DNA of 64,000 bases. Source: an uncultured Bacteroidales bacterium (lineage in GTDB: Bacteria; Bacteroidota; Bacteroidia; Bacteroidales; P3). A model generated the notes under the pieces. It did not search any database. It saw nothing but the letters and a program-made list of their open reading frames with translations, and was not told the origin of the DNA. The DNA is taken from contig ONBK01000005.1 in the NCBI GenBank assembly GCA_900316055.1, positions 115,570 to 179,569 on the forward strand, read 5' to 3'. Within the stretch, counting starts at the first letter, position 1. Every line of letters starts with the position of its first letter. A program made the position numbers and the translations under genes. This document shows positions 1-9,900 of the stretch, piece after piece.

Positions 1-1
1 C

Positions 2-286
2 ATCAAGGCCGTCCTCCCCACCGCACATATCATTGGCGAACGCACCTTCGGCGGCACCGGCCCGCTGCAGAACGATGCCGTCGACCTCAACTACGGAGGA
101 CCCTTCGGCAATAGTTCCTCATATAACCACTATGTCTACACCTCCACTTTCGAGGCCCTCATGGGGGGCAAGGTACGTGAAGGCGAGGGCATCGTCCCCG
201 ACGAGGAAGTGCTCCGCATCAACGACCCCGCTCACAGCTTCAAGCCCCAACTCGATGCAGCACTCAACTACATACAGAATCACTAA
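2..286 (+). CDS. S41 family C-terminal processing peptidase, 3' end only
   Basis: Open from the left edge to TAA at 284-286, giving the last 94 residues. The stretch GERTFGGTGPLQND followed by a late EGIVPDEEV segment and a closing LDAALNYI helix is what the end of the Bacteroidota S41 (tail-specific/CtpA-like) serine peptidases looks like. Such enzymes are exported and cut proteins in the periplasm or at the surface. The catalytic Ser/Lys region and any PDZ domain lie outside the window, so activity cannot be judged. A small membrane gene starts 4 nt later and is probably co-transcribed. Confidence 0.75.
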   Translation: MKAVLPTAHIIGERTFGGTGPLQNDAVDLNYGGPFGNSSSYNHYVYTSTFEALMGGKVREGEGIVPDEEVLRINDPAHSFKPQLDAALNYIQNH

Positions 287-289
287 TCA

Positions 290-466
290 ATGAATACAAT
301 TCTTATCGTGTTGGCCATCGCCATCGGAGTCTTCGCCCTAATGATGGCCGGATTGGGCTTCAAGATGCTCCTCCACAAGGAAAAAGAGTTTAAGAAACCC
401 TGCGCCAACGCCGACCCAAAGACCGGCAAATGTGCCCACTGCACATGTGGGAAGGGTAAAGTTTAA
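290..466 (+). CDS. small Cys-rich single-pass membrane protein (NqrM-like?)
   Basis: A 58-residue ORF with ATG four nt after the S41 stop. Residues 3-27 form one hydrophobic helix, followed by a basic stretch and a tail with four cysteines (KPCAN, GKCAHCTCG). Short proteins with one helix and a four-Cys tail resemble NqrM, the maturation factor of Na+-translocating NADH:quinone reductase, and a related Bacteroidota family. No nqr genes are visible here, so that role is only a suggestion. The length and the tight spacing support a real gene. Confidence 0.62.
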   Translation: MNTILIVLAIAIGVFALMMAGLGFKMLLHKEKEFKKPCANADPKTGKCAHCTCGKGKV

Positions 467-467
467 C

Positions 468-529
468 GGTTAACGGTTAAAGAGGGCTGCCGCTTCAAAA
501 GGCTGGCGCAACCACTTTAACCGTTAACC
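468..529. repeat. inverted heptamer repeat / hairpin between convergent genes
   Basis: A perfect 15-bp inverted repeat (arms 468-482 and 515-529, built from TAACGGT units) lies between the small membrane gene and manC, which converge. It can act as a bidirectional terminator-like hairpin. The loop-side sequence 499-522 matches 11174-11197 at 21 of 24 positions (core AAGGCTG-CGCAA--ACTTTAACC), so it belongs to a dispersed intergenic repeat. Confidence 0.6.
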
Positions 530-537
530 ATTAAACG

Positions 538-1566
538 TTACTCCTGGGAAAACTCTTTGATTCGCTGCTCTTCCGAGCGTTTGCAGACGAGGAGGCGGTC
601 GCCTTTGGCGGAGACGATATAGCCGTCCAGTCCCTGCAACACCACCTTCGAGGCCTCTTCGGCATGCACCACACAGTTTGAGCACTCGTAGAGGCGCACC
701 TTGCCCACGGCGCCGTTTCCGGCGCTGTCTTTCTGCAGCTTGTCGTGCAGCGAGGCCCAGTTGCCGAGGTCGCTCCAGCCGAAGTCGGCGGGATGGGTAT
801 ACACCTTGCCGTCGGCAGCGGCGGGCTCCATCACAGCGTAGTCGATCGATATCTTCTCGCACTGCGGGAAAACCTCCTGCACATCGGCATCGGTCTTCAT
901 GCGTTCCATATCACTGGCGATGTTAGGCTTGTAGGTCTTGAGGGCCTCGGTGATGGTGTGGACATTCCAGACAAAAATGCCGGCATTCCACAGATAATTG
1001 CCCGCCCGAAGGTATTGTTCCGCTACCTCCAACCGAGGTTTCTCTTTAAAAGCCTTAACCTTACAGATTTCACCACCAACCACATCACCCGCCTCGACGT
1101 AACCGTAACCTGTTTCCGGTCTGGAGGGTTTGATGCCAATGGTGACAATGGCGTCGCTCTTCTCGGTGAACTGCAGGGCGTTGCCTATCACGCGGCGGAA
1201 CTCCTCGGGGTTCATCACCACAGCGTCGGCGGGAGTCACCACCACATTGACCCCGGGGTCTTCCTGCTTGATGCGCCAGCAGGCCCATGCGATGCAGGGG
1301 GCGGTATTGCGGGCGGCAGGTTCCGCAAGGATATGGTTCACAGGCATCTCTGGGAGCTGCTCGCGAACAATGTCCACGTAGGCGGCGTTAGTCACCACCC
1401 AGAAGTTCTGCATCGGGCAGAGCCCTTTGAAGCGATCCACAGTGAGCTGGATGAGCGTGCGTCCGCAACCCAATATATCGATAAACTGTTTGGGGAATTC
1501 GGGAGTACTCAGCGGCCAGAAACGGCTTCCGATGCCACCGGCCATTATCACGATATGATTATTCAT
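538..1566 (-). CDS. manC: mannose-1-phosphate guanylyltransferase
   Basis: 342 residues from ATG at 1566 (MNNHIVIMAGG); an in-frame ATG 60 nt further upstream would add a tail not expected in the family. The N-terminus has the nucleotidyltransferase signature MAGGIGSRFWPLS followed by PKQF, and later EKP and GWSDLG motifs typical of GDP-mannose pyrophosphorylases. It makes GDP-mannose from mannose-1-phosphate and GTP for fucose, capsule or glycoprotein synthesis. At this length it lacks the C-terminal isomerase domain of bifunctional ManC/AlgA, as is usual in Bacteroidota. It is transcribed alone, convergent with the genes to its left. Confidence 0.93.
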   Translation of the reverse strand: MNNHIVIMAGGIGSRFWPLSTPEFPKQFIDILGCGRTLIQLTVDRFKGLCPMQNFWVVTNAAYVDIVREQLPEMPVNHILAEPAARNTAPCIAWACWRIKQEDPGVNVVVTPADAVVMNPEEFRRVIGNALQFTEKSDAIVTIGIKPSRPETGYGYVEAGDVVGGEICKVKAFKEKPRLEVAEQYLRAGNYLWNAGIFVWNVHTITEALKTYKPNIASDMERMKTDADVQEVFPQCEKISIDYAVMEPAAADGKVYTHPADFGWSDLGNWASLHDKLQKDSAGNGAVGKVRLYECSNCVVHAEEASKVVLQGLDGYIVSAKGDRLLVCKRSEEQRIKEFSQE

Positions 1567-1675
1567 AATCAAATTGTTACGTTGATATATTGATACGTTA
1601 AAAAGTTTTTTTATAACGCCATTCAAAAAGTTTTATTGTGTGCCATTTTTAACAATCTACAACTCACAGACAATC

Positions 1676-1780
1676 AACACCATCTCCCCACCAACTCCTA
1701 CCCAACTCCCTACCATCACCCTACCAACTCCCACCCATCCCCTACCACGGTTGGAGATGATAGGGTGATGGTATTTTTTT
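1676..1780. repeat. CTACC-rich intergenic repeat with 13-bp hairpin and T-run (copy A)
   Basis: Pyrimidine-rich DNA with CTACC/CCAACTCC motifs. A perfect 13-bp inverted repeat (1711-1723 with 1761-1773) is followed by eight T, so on the + strand it looks like an intrinsic terminator, yet no + strand gene precedes it. It shares CCACCAACTCCTACC and CCTACCACGGT with the reverse complement of 34175-34265, and more loosely with 62160-62225. Confidence 0.55.
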
Positions 1781-1810
1781 TGTCATGTTGAAAACCTTTC
1801 ATAAGATTAT

Positions 1811-1841
1811 TTGTCCATATCATGGAAAGTTCGTATTTTTG
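1811..1841 (+). promoter_or_regulatory. Bacteroidota-type promoter of the restriction-modification operon
   Basis: TTG at 1811-1813, a 20-nt spacer, then TATTTTTG at 1834-1841 fits the TTTG/TAnnTTTG consensus of the main Bacteroidota sigma factor. hsdM starts 21 nt downstream. Confidence 0.65.
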
Positions 1842-1862
1842 CACATTGAATTTTTTTGAAAA

Positions 1863-3380
1863 ATGGCAAAGAAAGAAATCATAGAGGAGCCGCTGGAGAA
1901 ACAGCTTTGGAAGGCTGCCGACAAACTGCGTAAGAATATCGACGCGGCAGAATACAAGCACGTGGTGCTGGGACTGATATTCCTGCGCTATATATCTGTG
2001 GAGTTTGAACGACTTTATAATGAGCTGGTGAAGCAGCGGGCCGACGGTGCCGACCCCGAAGACCGCGAGGAGTATCTGGCCGAGAACGTGTTTTATGTGC
2101 CGGAGAGTGCCCGATGGAGCCACTTGGTGGCCAACGCCAAGAACCCACAGATCGGCAAGCTCATCGATGACGCAATGGATGCCATCGAGCGTGAGAACCG
2201 TTCACTGAAGGGTGTGCTGCCTAAGGTCTTCTCGCGTCCCAACCTCGACCCTACGTCGCTGGGCGAACTGATAGACCTCATCGGCAACAGTACACTTGAG
2301 AACACCAGCACTCGCAGCGCCGACCTTTTAGGACACGTGTTTGAGTATTTCCTTGGCGAGTTCGCCTTGGCCGAGGGCAAGAAGGGCGGTCAGTTCTATA
2401 CGCCGCGTAGTGTTGTGGAGTTGCTGGTGACCATGCTCGAGCCCTACCACGGCCGTGTGCTTGACCCCTGTTGCGGCTCGGGCGGTATGTTCGTGCAGAG
2501 CGACAAGTTTGTGCGCCAGCATCAGGGACGTGTCGAGGATATCTCCATCTACGGCCAGGAGAGCAACCAGACCACCTGGCGACTCTGTAAGATGAACCTC
2601 GCCATCCGTGGCATCGATGCCTCGCAGGTAAAGTGGAACACCGAAGGGTCCTTCCTCAACGATGCCCACAAGGACGTGAAGGCCGACTTCGTCATCGCCA
2701 ACCCGCCATTCAACGACAGCGACTGGAGCGGAGACCAGCTGCGTGGCGACGCCCGCTGGCAGTATGGTGTACCGCCTGCCGGCAACGCCAACTTCGCTTG
2801 GATACAGCACTTCGTCTATCACCTTGCACCCAACGGGCAGGCAGGCTTCGTGCTGGCCAAAGGCTCGCTGACATCAAAGACGGGTGGCGAAGGCGACATC
2901 CGCCGTGCGCTTATCGACAAAGGCCTTATCGCTTGCATCGTCAACCTGCCAGCCAAGCTGTTCCTCAATACGCAGATTCCCGCCTGCCTGTGGTTTGTCA
3001 CTCGCAACCGTCAGAAAAGGGCTGGCGAGATACTCTTCATTGATGCCCGCAATATGGGCCGCCTCATCAACCGCCGCACGCGTGAATTGACCGAAGAGGA
3101 CATCCGTACCATCGCCGACACCTACCACCATTGGCGCGACGAAAGCGCCGACTATGCCGATGTGCCGGGTTTCTGTGCTTCGGTGTCCGTCAGCCGTGTG
3201 GCCGAACTGGACTATGTCCTCACCCCCGGCCGCTACGTTGGCCTGCCCGAAGAGGAAGACGACTTCAACTTCGCCGAACGCTTCACCGCCCTCCGTGCCG
3301 AGTTCGAAGAACAGCTCAAAGAAGAAGAACGCCTGAACAAAGTGATATTGGAGAACCTGAGCAGGATAAAGATAGACTGA
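1863..3380 (+). CDS. hsdM: type I restriction-modification system DNA methyltransferase (M subunit)
   Basis: 505 residues. An N-terminal helical HsdM_N domain (about 10-150) is followed by an N6-adenine methyltransferase core with the SAM motif DPCCGSGGMF near residue 200 and the catalytic NPPF motif (ANPPFNDSDW) near 280. With HsdS it methylates adenine in a split recognition site; with HsdR as well it forms the restriction complex. Length is normal and no frame break is seen. It is the first gene of an operon reaching hsdR at 10162; the next reading frame begins 2 nt after its stop. Confidence 0.97.
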   Translation: MAKKEIIEEPLEKQLWKAADKLRKNIDAAEYKHVVLGLIFLRYISVEFERLYNELVKQRADGADPEDREEYLAENVFYVPESARWSHLVANAKNPQIGKLIDDAMDAIERENRSLKGVLPKVFSRPNLDPTSLGELIDLIGNSTLENTSTRSADLLGHVFEYFLGEFALAEGKKGGQFYTPRSVVELLVTMLEPYHGRVLDPCCGSGGMFVQSDKFVRQHQGRVEDISIYGQESNQTTWRLCKMNLAIRGIDASQVKWNTEGSFLNDAHKDVKADFVIANPPFNDSDWSGDQLRGDARWQYGVPPAGNANFAWIQHFVYHLAPNGQAGFVLAKGSLTSKTGGEGDIRRALIDKGLIACIVNLPAKLFLNTQIPACLWFVTRNRQKRAGEILFIDARNMGRLINRRTRELTEEDIRTIADTYHHWRDESADYADVPGFCASVSVSRVAELDYVLTPGRYVGLPEEEDDFNFAERFTALRAEFEEQLKEEERLNKVILENLSRIKID

Positions 3381-3382
3381 TT

Positions 3383-3588
3383 ATGGGACAATATACAATA
3401 AAACAATTAAAGCACCTCAAGGAGTCGGAAGACAAAGTAGAATTCAAAAAGGTTTTTGGGCAAAAGAAGGCATAGGACCAGGAACAACATACTATATCAG
3501 TGATGAATATATTAAGAATTCCGAGATAATGAATAAGGCATTGGGCATTGGATTGGAGGAGTTGAAAAAAAGAGGAGAAATTAAATAA
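3383..3588 (+). pseudogene. remnant of an AlbA_2/divergent-AAA ATP-binding protein gene
   Basis: ATG at 3383 opens a 30-codon frame (MGQYTIKQLKHLKESED, then KVEFKK) that matches the start of AlbA_2-domain (divergent AAA_4) regulators, where ESEDKVEFK leads into the nucleotide-binding domain. It stops at 3473-3475. In the +1 frame, sequence from about 3450 to the stop at 3586-3588 reads as the C-terminal end of such a protein (GPGTTYYIS, then an LEELKKRGEIK helix). The simplest reading is a large internal deletion with a frameshift. Such genes are common inside Bacteroidota type I R-M operons. Inference from motifs only. Confidence 0.6.
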
Positions 3589-3592
3589 CAAT

Positions 3593-3803
3593 CAAAAGGG
3601 CCAAAAAAGGGCCAAAAAAGGAACTAAAAGTTACAGGAATTAAAGTGATAATATGTTCAAGTGATTGAATTATAGCTAAGTGCAAAAGGGCCAAAAAAAG
3701 GCCAAAAAAAGGCCAAAAAGGAACTAAAAGATACAGAAAACAAAGCAATAATATGTTTAAGTGATTGGATTATAGCGATGTGTAAAAAGGCCAAGAAAAG
3801 GCC
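3593..3803 (+). repeat. tandem ~90-100 bp repeat with GGCCAAAAAA units
   Basis: Two imperfect tandem copies (3593-3682 and 3683-3782) and a short third start (3783-3803). Each begins with runs of AAGGGCCAAAAA and continues through GGAACTAAAAG.TACAG to GTGATTG.ATTATAGC. In one frame the units read as KGPKK-like lysine-rich linkers, broken by stops, so they may be decayed linker/winged-helix coding sequence of the neighbouring ATPase remnant. No intact gene is seen in 3589-3820. Confidence 0.6.
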
Positions 3804-3820
3804 CAAATAATAGGAATAGT

Positions 3821-4099
3821 ATGAATACAGAAACAGCAAATCTGATAGTGGCTTGTGCGTCGCTTGTTGTGATGGTGGTGACGCTTGTCGTCGCCTGTGC
3901 GACGTTGGCCTTTATGGTCAAAAACAGCAAGGGCTACCTGCGAAGGAAGTTGCGCGAGAAAGAAAGACGGTATAACTCCTTGGATAATCTTTGTAAGACA
4001 AGTCCGTTCTCACCGTTGGCTGGCTTAGTGAAGAACAAGCATTTTGAGGTGCGTGACAAATTGGAACAAGAGATAGAGGATATCAAAGAAAAACTGTAA
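3821..4099 (+). CDS. small single-pass membrane protein in the R-M operon
   Basis: 92 residues. A strongly hydrophobic helix at about 8-33 (ANLIVACASLVVMVVTLVV region) is followed by a basic stretch (YLRRKLREKERR) and a charged C-terminal helix. The basic patch after the helix suggests that the C-terminus is cytoplasmic. Its stop is 1 nt from the hsdS start, so it is co-translated with the specificity gene. I do not recognise a family; unrelated membrane cargo genes are often found between Bacteroidota hsd genes. Confidence 0.7.
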   Translation: MNTETANLIVACASLVVMVVTLVVACATLAFMVKNSKGYLRRKLREKERRYNSLDNLCKTSPFSPLAGLVKNKHFEVRDKLEQEIEDIKEKL

Positions 4100-4100
4100 T

Positions 4101-5246
4101 ATGAGCGATTGGAAAGAATATAAGTTGGGAGAGGTTTGCTCTTTTGTAAAGGACAAAATCTCCATTAGAGATGTAGGTGCAAAGGTCTACATCTCCACGG
4201 AGAATATGCTGCCAGATAAAGGAGGCATAACGCAATCTTCATCTATTCCTTCAGAAGGAATGGTTACTAGATATTATCCCGAAACCATCTTAATCTCAAA
4301 TATTCGTCCTTATTTTAAGAAGATATGGTTAGCAAAAACAGATGGTGGTTGTTCGAATGATGTGCTATGTTTCAAAGGAAACGACGGATTGGTCAATAGC
4401 AACTTCTTGTATTACCTATTGTCGCAAGATACATTCTTTGAATATGTAATGCTGGGCTCAAAGGGCTGCAAGATGCCAAGAGGAGATAAAGACCACATAA
4501 TGAAGTGGAATGTGCTTTTGCCACCAATTGATGAGCAGAAGCGGATAGCTGGGGTGTTGAGTTCGTTGGATGACAAGATAGATTTGTTGAACCGCGAGAA
4601 CGCGACACTCGAAGCCCTCGCCGAAACCCTCTTCCGCCACTACTTCATCGAAAAACCCGACCCCACCTGGAAAGAAGGAAATATTGCTGATGTTGTTGAT
4701 TTTAATCCTGCGAGGAAATTGGGGAAAGGAGAAAAAGCACCTTATGTGGAAATGGCGAATATAGGAACTAATGGTTACGCTCCTTCGTCATGGCGAATAA
4801 GGTCTTTCGTGAGCGGGACAAAATTCATTAATGGCGACACATTAATGGCTCGAATTTCTCCGTGTTTGGAGAATGGCAAGGCGGCTTTTGTAGACTTTCT
4901 TGAGAAAGAACAAGTGGGATGGGGCTCTACGGAATTTATTGTTATGCGTTCAAAGCTTGGGATACATCCGTTTTTTGCGTATGTTTTATCACGATATGAT
5001 GATTTCCGTGACCATGCTGTATCGTCTCTTGTCGGTTCGTCTGGCAGGCAACGCGTAGACCTTGATAATCTTATAAAGTATCCATTTATTATTCCAGGCA
5101 AGCAAGCAATAGAATTGTTCAATCATGAGTTAAATACAATTTTTCCGAAAATGCAGAACAACCAGAAGCAAATACTTACTCTGACCGCCCAGCGCGACAC
5201 ATTGTTGTCACGGCTGATGAATGGAGAAGTAAATGTAGTTGAATAA
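4101..5246 (+). CDS. hsdS: type I restriction enzyme specificity (S) subunit
   Basis: 381 residues starting MSDWKEYKLGEV, the usual HsdS opening. There are two target-recognition domains (about 1-150 and 190-350), each followed by a conserved helical spacer: PPIDEQKRIAGVLSSLDDKI at about 141-160, and the terminal LTAQRDTLLSRLMNGEV. Each domain reads one half of a bipartite site. There is only one hsdS gene and no inverted partial copies or invertase next to it, so no sign of a shufflon. The recognition domains are richer in A+T than hsdM and hsdR, as expected for exchanged modules. Confidence 0.95.
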   Translation: MSDWKEYKLGEVCSFVKDKISIRDVGAKVYISTENMLPDKGGITQSSSIPSEGMVTRYYPETILISNIRPYFKKIWLAKTDGGCSNDVLCFKGNDGLVNSNFLYYLLSQDTFFEYVMLGSKGCKMPRGDKDHIMKWNVLLPPIDEQKRIAGVLSSLDDKIDLLNRENATLEALAETLFRHYFIEKPDPTWKEGNIADVVDFNPARKLGKGEKAPYVEMANIGTNGYAPSSWRIRSFVSGTKFINGDTLMARISPCLENGKAAFVDFLEKEQVGWGSTEFIVMRSKLGIHPFFAYVLSRYDDFRDHAVSSLVGSSGRQRVDLDNLIKYPFIIPGKQAIELFNHELNTIFPKMQNNQKQILTLTAQRDTLLSRLMNGEVNVVE

Positions 5247-5280
5247 TAAAATGTCATACTATTGAAATAAAAGTGATAAT

Positions 5281-5721
5281 ATGAGACGGGAATTAAAAGA
5301 TAAGGTAAAATATTGGAATGATAAATACTGGCCTGATTTACAAAAGGCAACTGATGATTCTGAGGAAAAGCTTGAAAAGTATTCAACTACCATTAGTATG
5401 GGTGCGATTGCTTTAATCCTTGGCACGATGGGTTTTCAGAATAAACCTGACGGAATTGGTTGGGCAATAGCAGCTTTGTCCGCATTTGTGGTTTCATTTT
5501 TGTTATTTATTATTTACCATATTGTTGCCATCAAAAAACATAATAAACAATTTGATATGATTAGAGCCATTGTGGCAAACCCGGAGACTGATGATGAAAC
5601 TTTACAAAAATCAATAATAAAATCAAATGGAGCACTCGATATTCTTTCTATTGCCGCAGTAGCACTTATTGTTACAGGAATATCTTTTTTTGCTGTCTAT
5701 TTAATTATAAATTTAACATAG
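5281..5721 (+). CDS. multi-pass membrane protein of unknown function
   Basis: 146 residues. A charged N-terminal helical stretch (1-38, KYWNDKYWPDLQKATDDSEE region) precedes three hydrophobic helices at about 39-52, 60-82 and 116-144. The loop between helices two and three is polar and probably cytoplasmic. No family is recognised. Position inside the hsd operon, low G+C and small size suggest accessory cargo. The next small ORF begins 2 nt after its stop. Confidence 0.78.
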   Translation: MRRELKDKVKYWNDKYWPDLQKATDDSEEKLEKYSTTISMGAIALILGTMGFQNKPDGIGWAIAALSAFVVSFLLFIIYHIVAIKKHNKQFDMIRAIVANPETDDETLQKSIIKSNGALDILSIAAVALIVTGISFFAVYLIINLT

Positions 5722-5723
5722 AT

Positions 5724-5837
5724 ATGGACGAAAATATTAAAATTGTTGTTGAAAATGGGGACTATCTTAAAAATAGCAAATCCCCACAGCCTAAACAACA
5801 ACCTACGAGCACAAACGAGCCGAAAAAGAAGAAATAA
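5724..5837 (+). CDS. 37-residue charged peptide, hypothetical
   Basis: ATG at 5724, 2 nt after the preceding stop, encodes a short polar peptide with an acidic start (MDENIKIVVENGDYLKNS) and a Pro/Gln/Lys-rich tail ending in four lysines. It may be a real small gene coupled to the membrane protein, or chance. No motif is recognised. The following 87 nt to 5924 hold nothing obvious. Confidence 0.4.
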   Translation: MDENIKIVVENGDYLKNSKSPQPKQQPTSTNEPKKKK

Positions 5838-5924
5838 TCGTTATTGACTCACCGAACCATCGTCGAAGGATCATAGACCCACATAGAAAAATCGAAGAAG
5901 GGAGACTAATAAAAATCAATCAAG

Positions 5925-6947
5925 ATGAGCAGTAAACCTACTATAATAAAAACAGAACAAGGGCTGATGAATCAGTTTGAGGATGTCGTGACACTGATTC
6001 AGAGGACGCGTAGCGAAGTAATACGTACGGCCAATACCGCTTTGATAGATTTGTATTGGCAAATAGGAGACTATATCTCGCAAAGGATTGCCACGGCAGA
6101 ATGGGGTGACGGTGTGGTGCCTCAACTTGCTGATTATATCGCCAGGAATTATCCAGAAATCAAGGGCTTCTCCGACAAGAACTTGTGGAGAATGAAACAG
6201 TTCTATGAGACCTACCGCGACGCTGATGAAAAACTCTCATCATTGGTGAGAGAAATTAGCTGGACGAATAATCTAATCATTCTAAGTAGGACAAAAACCA
6301 TTGAAGAGAAAGCGTTTTACCTGAAGATGTGCTTGACAGAAAGATTGTCCAGCAGAGAACTTGATCGGCAGATAAACAGCGCGTTATACGAGAGGATGAT
6401 GATTGGCGAGCCAAAACTCTCAGCAGTGCTGAGAGAAATTGCACCAAATGCAGACAAAGTGTTCCGAGACCAGTATGTAATGGAGTTTCTTGACGGTAAA
6501 AGGTATCGGCATGAGAACGATATGAAGGCGGCACTGATTGACCAAATGAAGCAATTTATTCTGGAACTGGGAAAAGATTTTATCTTTATTGACCAAGAAT
6601 ATCGCTTGCAAGTGGGCAACAGCGACTTTAGGATAGACCTGTTGTTCTATCACCGTGAATTGCAATGCTTGGTAGCATTTGAACTGAAAATGGAGAAGTT
6701 CAAGCCAGAACATCTGGGGCAATTGAATTTCTATTTGGAAGCTCTTGACCGCGATGTTAAGAAGCCGAAAGAAAATCCCAGTATAGGTGTTCTGCTTTGC
6801 AAAGATAAAGATGATGAAGTTGTGGAATACGCTTTAAGCCGTAGCCTTTCCCCAACGATGGTTGCGGAATATAGATTGTGCCTTCCCGACAAGAAACTGT
6901 TACAGCAGAAAATGCGGGAAATATGTGAAGAAAATAAGGAGGACTGA
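5925..6947 (+). CDS. DUF1016 / YhcG-type PD-(D/E)xK nuclease
   Basis: 340 residues in two parts. The N-terminal DUF1016 helical domain (about 10-160) includes LYWQIGDYI, a WGDGVV segment and [13 protein letters not shown], all family hallmarks. The C-terminal nuclease fold (about 165-335) has the catalytic pattern FRIDLLFYH followed by AFELK, that is D-x(n)-E-x-K. YhcG-like proteins often lie inside type I R-M operons, and a role linked to DNA cleavage or complex control is assumed rather than proven. It ends 2 nt before hsdR. Confidence 0.92.
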   Translation: MSSKPTIIKTEQGLMNQFEDVVTLIQRTRSEVIRTANTALIDLYWQIGDYISQRIATAEWGDGVVPQLADYIARNYPEIKGFSDKNLWRMKQFYETYRDADEKLSSLVREISWTNNLIILSRTKTIEEKAFYLKMCLTERLSSRELDRQINSALYERMMIGEPKLSAVLREIAPNADKVFRDQYVMEFLDGKRYRHENDMKAALIDQMKQFILELGKDFIFIDQEYRLQVGNSDFRIDLLFYHRELQCLVAFELKMEKFKPEHLGQLNFYLEALDRDVKKPKENPSIGVLLCKDKDDEVVEYALSRSLSPTMVAEYRLCLPDKKLLQQKMREICEENKED

Positions 6948-6949
6948 CT

Positions 6950-9900
6950 ATGACCAAACTGACGGAATCGGACATTGAGCAGATGACCATCGAGCTGCTG
7001 GAAGACAGAGGGTGGAAGTCTCTATATGGGCCGGAGATTGCGCCGGATGGAACTACGCCGATGCGGACATCGTTGGGCGAGGTGGTGCTGCGCGAGAAAC
7101 TGGAGGCGGCAGTGCGGCGACTCAACCCGTCGCTGCCTGCTGCGGTACTCGACGAGGCCGTCAAGACGGTGCTGCGCATCGGCTCCACCGACCTGCTGGC
7201 CGACAACGAGCAGTTCCACGAACTACTGACACAGGGCGTGACGGTGTCGGTGTATGAGCAGGGCGAGGAGCGCGGCAAGAAGGTGTGGCTGGTGGACTTC
7301 GACGACCCGTGGAACAACGACTTCGCGGTGGTCAACCAGTTCACCGTCATAGAGAACGGTCATAACCTGCGGCCCGACGTGGTGCTGTTTGTCAACGGCC
7401 TGCCACTGGTGGTGATGGAGCTGAAGAATGCCGCCGACGAAGAGGCCACCATCACCGCCGCCTACAACCAGATAGAGACCTACAAATCACAGATACCGTC
7501 ACTGTTCATCTACAACGAACTGATAGTTATCTCCGACGGCCTGGAAGCCCGTGCAGGCTCGCTGTCGGCAGGGCTGAGCCGCTATGCGGCCTGGAAGAGC
7601 GAGGACGGTGAGACCGTGGCCTCGCATCTGGTGGGCGAGCTGGAGGTGCTGCTGCGCGGCATGCTGAACCGAGAGACACTGCTCGACCTGGTGCGCGCCT
7701 TCACCGTCTTCGAGAAAGACAAGCACGAGGACAAGGCCACCGGCCAGCTGACCATCACTACGGTGAAGAAAGTAGCCGCCTACCACCAATACTATGCCGT
7801 CAACAAGGCCGTGGAGTCCACGTTGAGAGCCACGGGCATCAACAGCGCAATGCCCAAAGCGGCAGAGTCGCCACAGAACTTCGGCTTCAAGACCGTCAAG
7901 GAACAGCAGACCGGCGACCATCGTGCCGGTGTGGTGTGGCACACGCAAGGTAGTGGCAAGTCGCTCTCGATGGTGTTCTACACTGGCAAGATAGTACAGC
8001 GGCTGAACAACCCCACCGTGGTGGTCATCACCGACCGCAACGACCTCGACGACCAGCTCTTCGAGACCTTCGTGGCCTCCAAGCAACTATTGCGTCAGAC
8101 ACCCGTACAGGCCGACAGCCGTGAGCACCTGAAACACCTGCTGCAGGTGCAGTCGGGCGGCGTGGTCTTCACCACCATACAGAAATTCCAGCCCGAAGAG
8201 GGCAACCAATACGACAGGCTTACCGAGCGCAACAATGTGGTGGTGATAGCCGACGAGGCTCACCGCACGCAGTATGGCTTCGGCGCCAAGACCAAGGAGG
8301 TGCGCAACGAGGCCGACGAGGTGGTGGGTTCGGAAATCAAGTACGGCTTCGCCAAATATCTGCGCGACGCGCTGCCCAACGCCACCTATATCGGCTTCAC
8401 CGGCACGCCCATCGAGCTGAGCGACAAGAACACCCCTGCCGTCTTCGGCAACTACATCGACGTCTACGACATCGCACAGGCAGTGGAGGACGGCGCCACG
8501 GTGCGCATCTACTATGAGAGCCGTCTGTCCAAAGTGGAACTGAGCGCCGAAGGACGCAAGCTGGTGGAAGACCTCGACAAAGAACTGCAGGTGGACGAGA
8601 TGGACGATGTGCAGAAAGCCAAAGCCAAATGGACACAGCTGGAGGCTCTTATCGGCAGCCCCAACCGTATAAAGAACATAGCAAGAGACATCGTGGAACA
8701 CTTCGAGGCACGCCAGCAGGTGTTCGAAGGCAAAGCCATGGTAGTGGCCATGAGCCGAAGAATTGCTGTGGAACTCTACGACGAGATTGTGAAACTGCGC
8801 CCTGAGTGGCACAGCGACGACCTGCGGAAGGGTGCCCTCAAGGTGGTGATGACCACCTCGGCCAGCGACGGCCCCGCCATCGCCAAGCACCACACCACCA
8901 AGGCCGACCGACGCCTGCTGGCCGACCGTATGAAAGACCCCGACGACGAGCTGAAGCTGGTCATCGTGCGTGATATGTGGCTAACCGGTTTCGACGTGCC
9001 CTGCCTGCACACCCTCTATATCGACAAACCCATGCGGGGACACAACCTGATGCAGGCCATTGCCCGCGTGAACCGCGTATATAAAGACAAGCCCGGTGGC
9101 TTGGTGGTAGACTACCTCGGCATTGCCTCCGACCTGCGCGAGGCGCTGTCGTTCTACTCCGACAGCGGCGGCAAGGGCGACCCCACCCAGCAACAGGAGC
9201 AGGCGGTAGCTCTGATGCAGGAGAAACTGGAGGTGGTGCAGCAGATGCTCCACGGGCTCGATTACAAGCAATACTTTGCATCCAACACTGCTGGCAAGCT
9301 GTCGTGGATACTCAAGACCGAAGACTTTGTGCTGGGACTTGACGACGGTAAGAATCGGTTTGTCAATGAGGTAACCGCCTTGGGCAAAGCCTTTGCCCTT
9401 GCAGTGCCCCACGAGGCAGCCATGGAGGTGAAAGACGAAGTCTCCTTCTTCCAAGCCGTCAAGGCGCGACTCTGCAAGTTCGACGCCAAGTCGGGAGGGC
9501 ACACCAACGAAGAGATAGAGACCACCATCCGACAGGTGATAGACCAAGCCCTGGTGTCGGAGCAGGTGATAGATCTCTTCGATGCCGCCGGCATCAAGAA
9601 ACCCGACATCTCCATCCTCTCCGAGGAGTTCCTGCTGGGACTGAAAGACATGGAGCACAAAAACATTGCCCTCGAGGTGTTACGCAAGCTGCTGAACGAC
9701 GAGATAAAAAGTCGCATGAAGACCAACCTCGTCGAGGGGCGCACGTTGATGGAGATGCTCGACGGCGCTATCACCCGCTACCACAACAAGATAATCTCCG
9801 CTGCGGAAGTTATCGACGAACTTATCAAACTGAGCAAGCATATCGTCGAGAGCGACAATACGGCACAGGAGATGGGTCTAGAACCTTACGAATACGCTTT

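Noticed and set aside
4101-5246. hsdS phase-variation (shufflon)
   Set aside because: Only one hsdS is present; no inverted partial copies or adjacent recombinase gene are seen.
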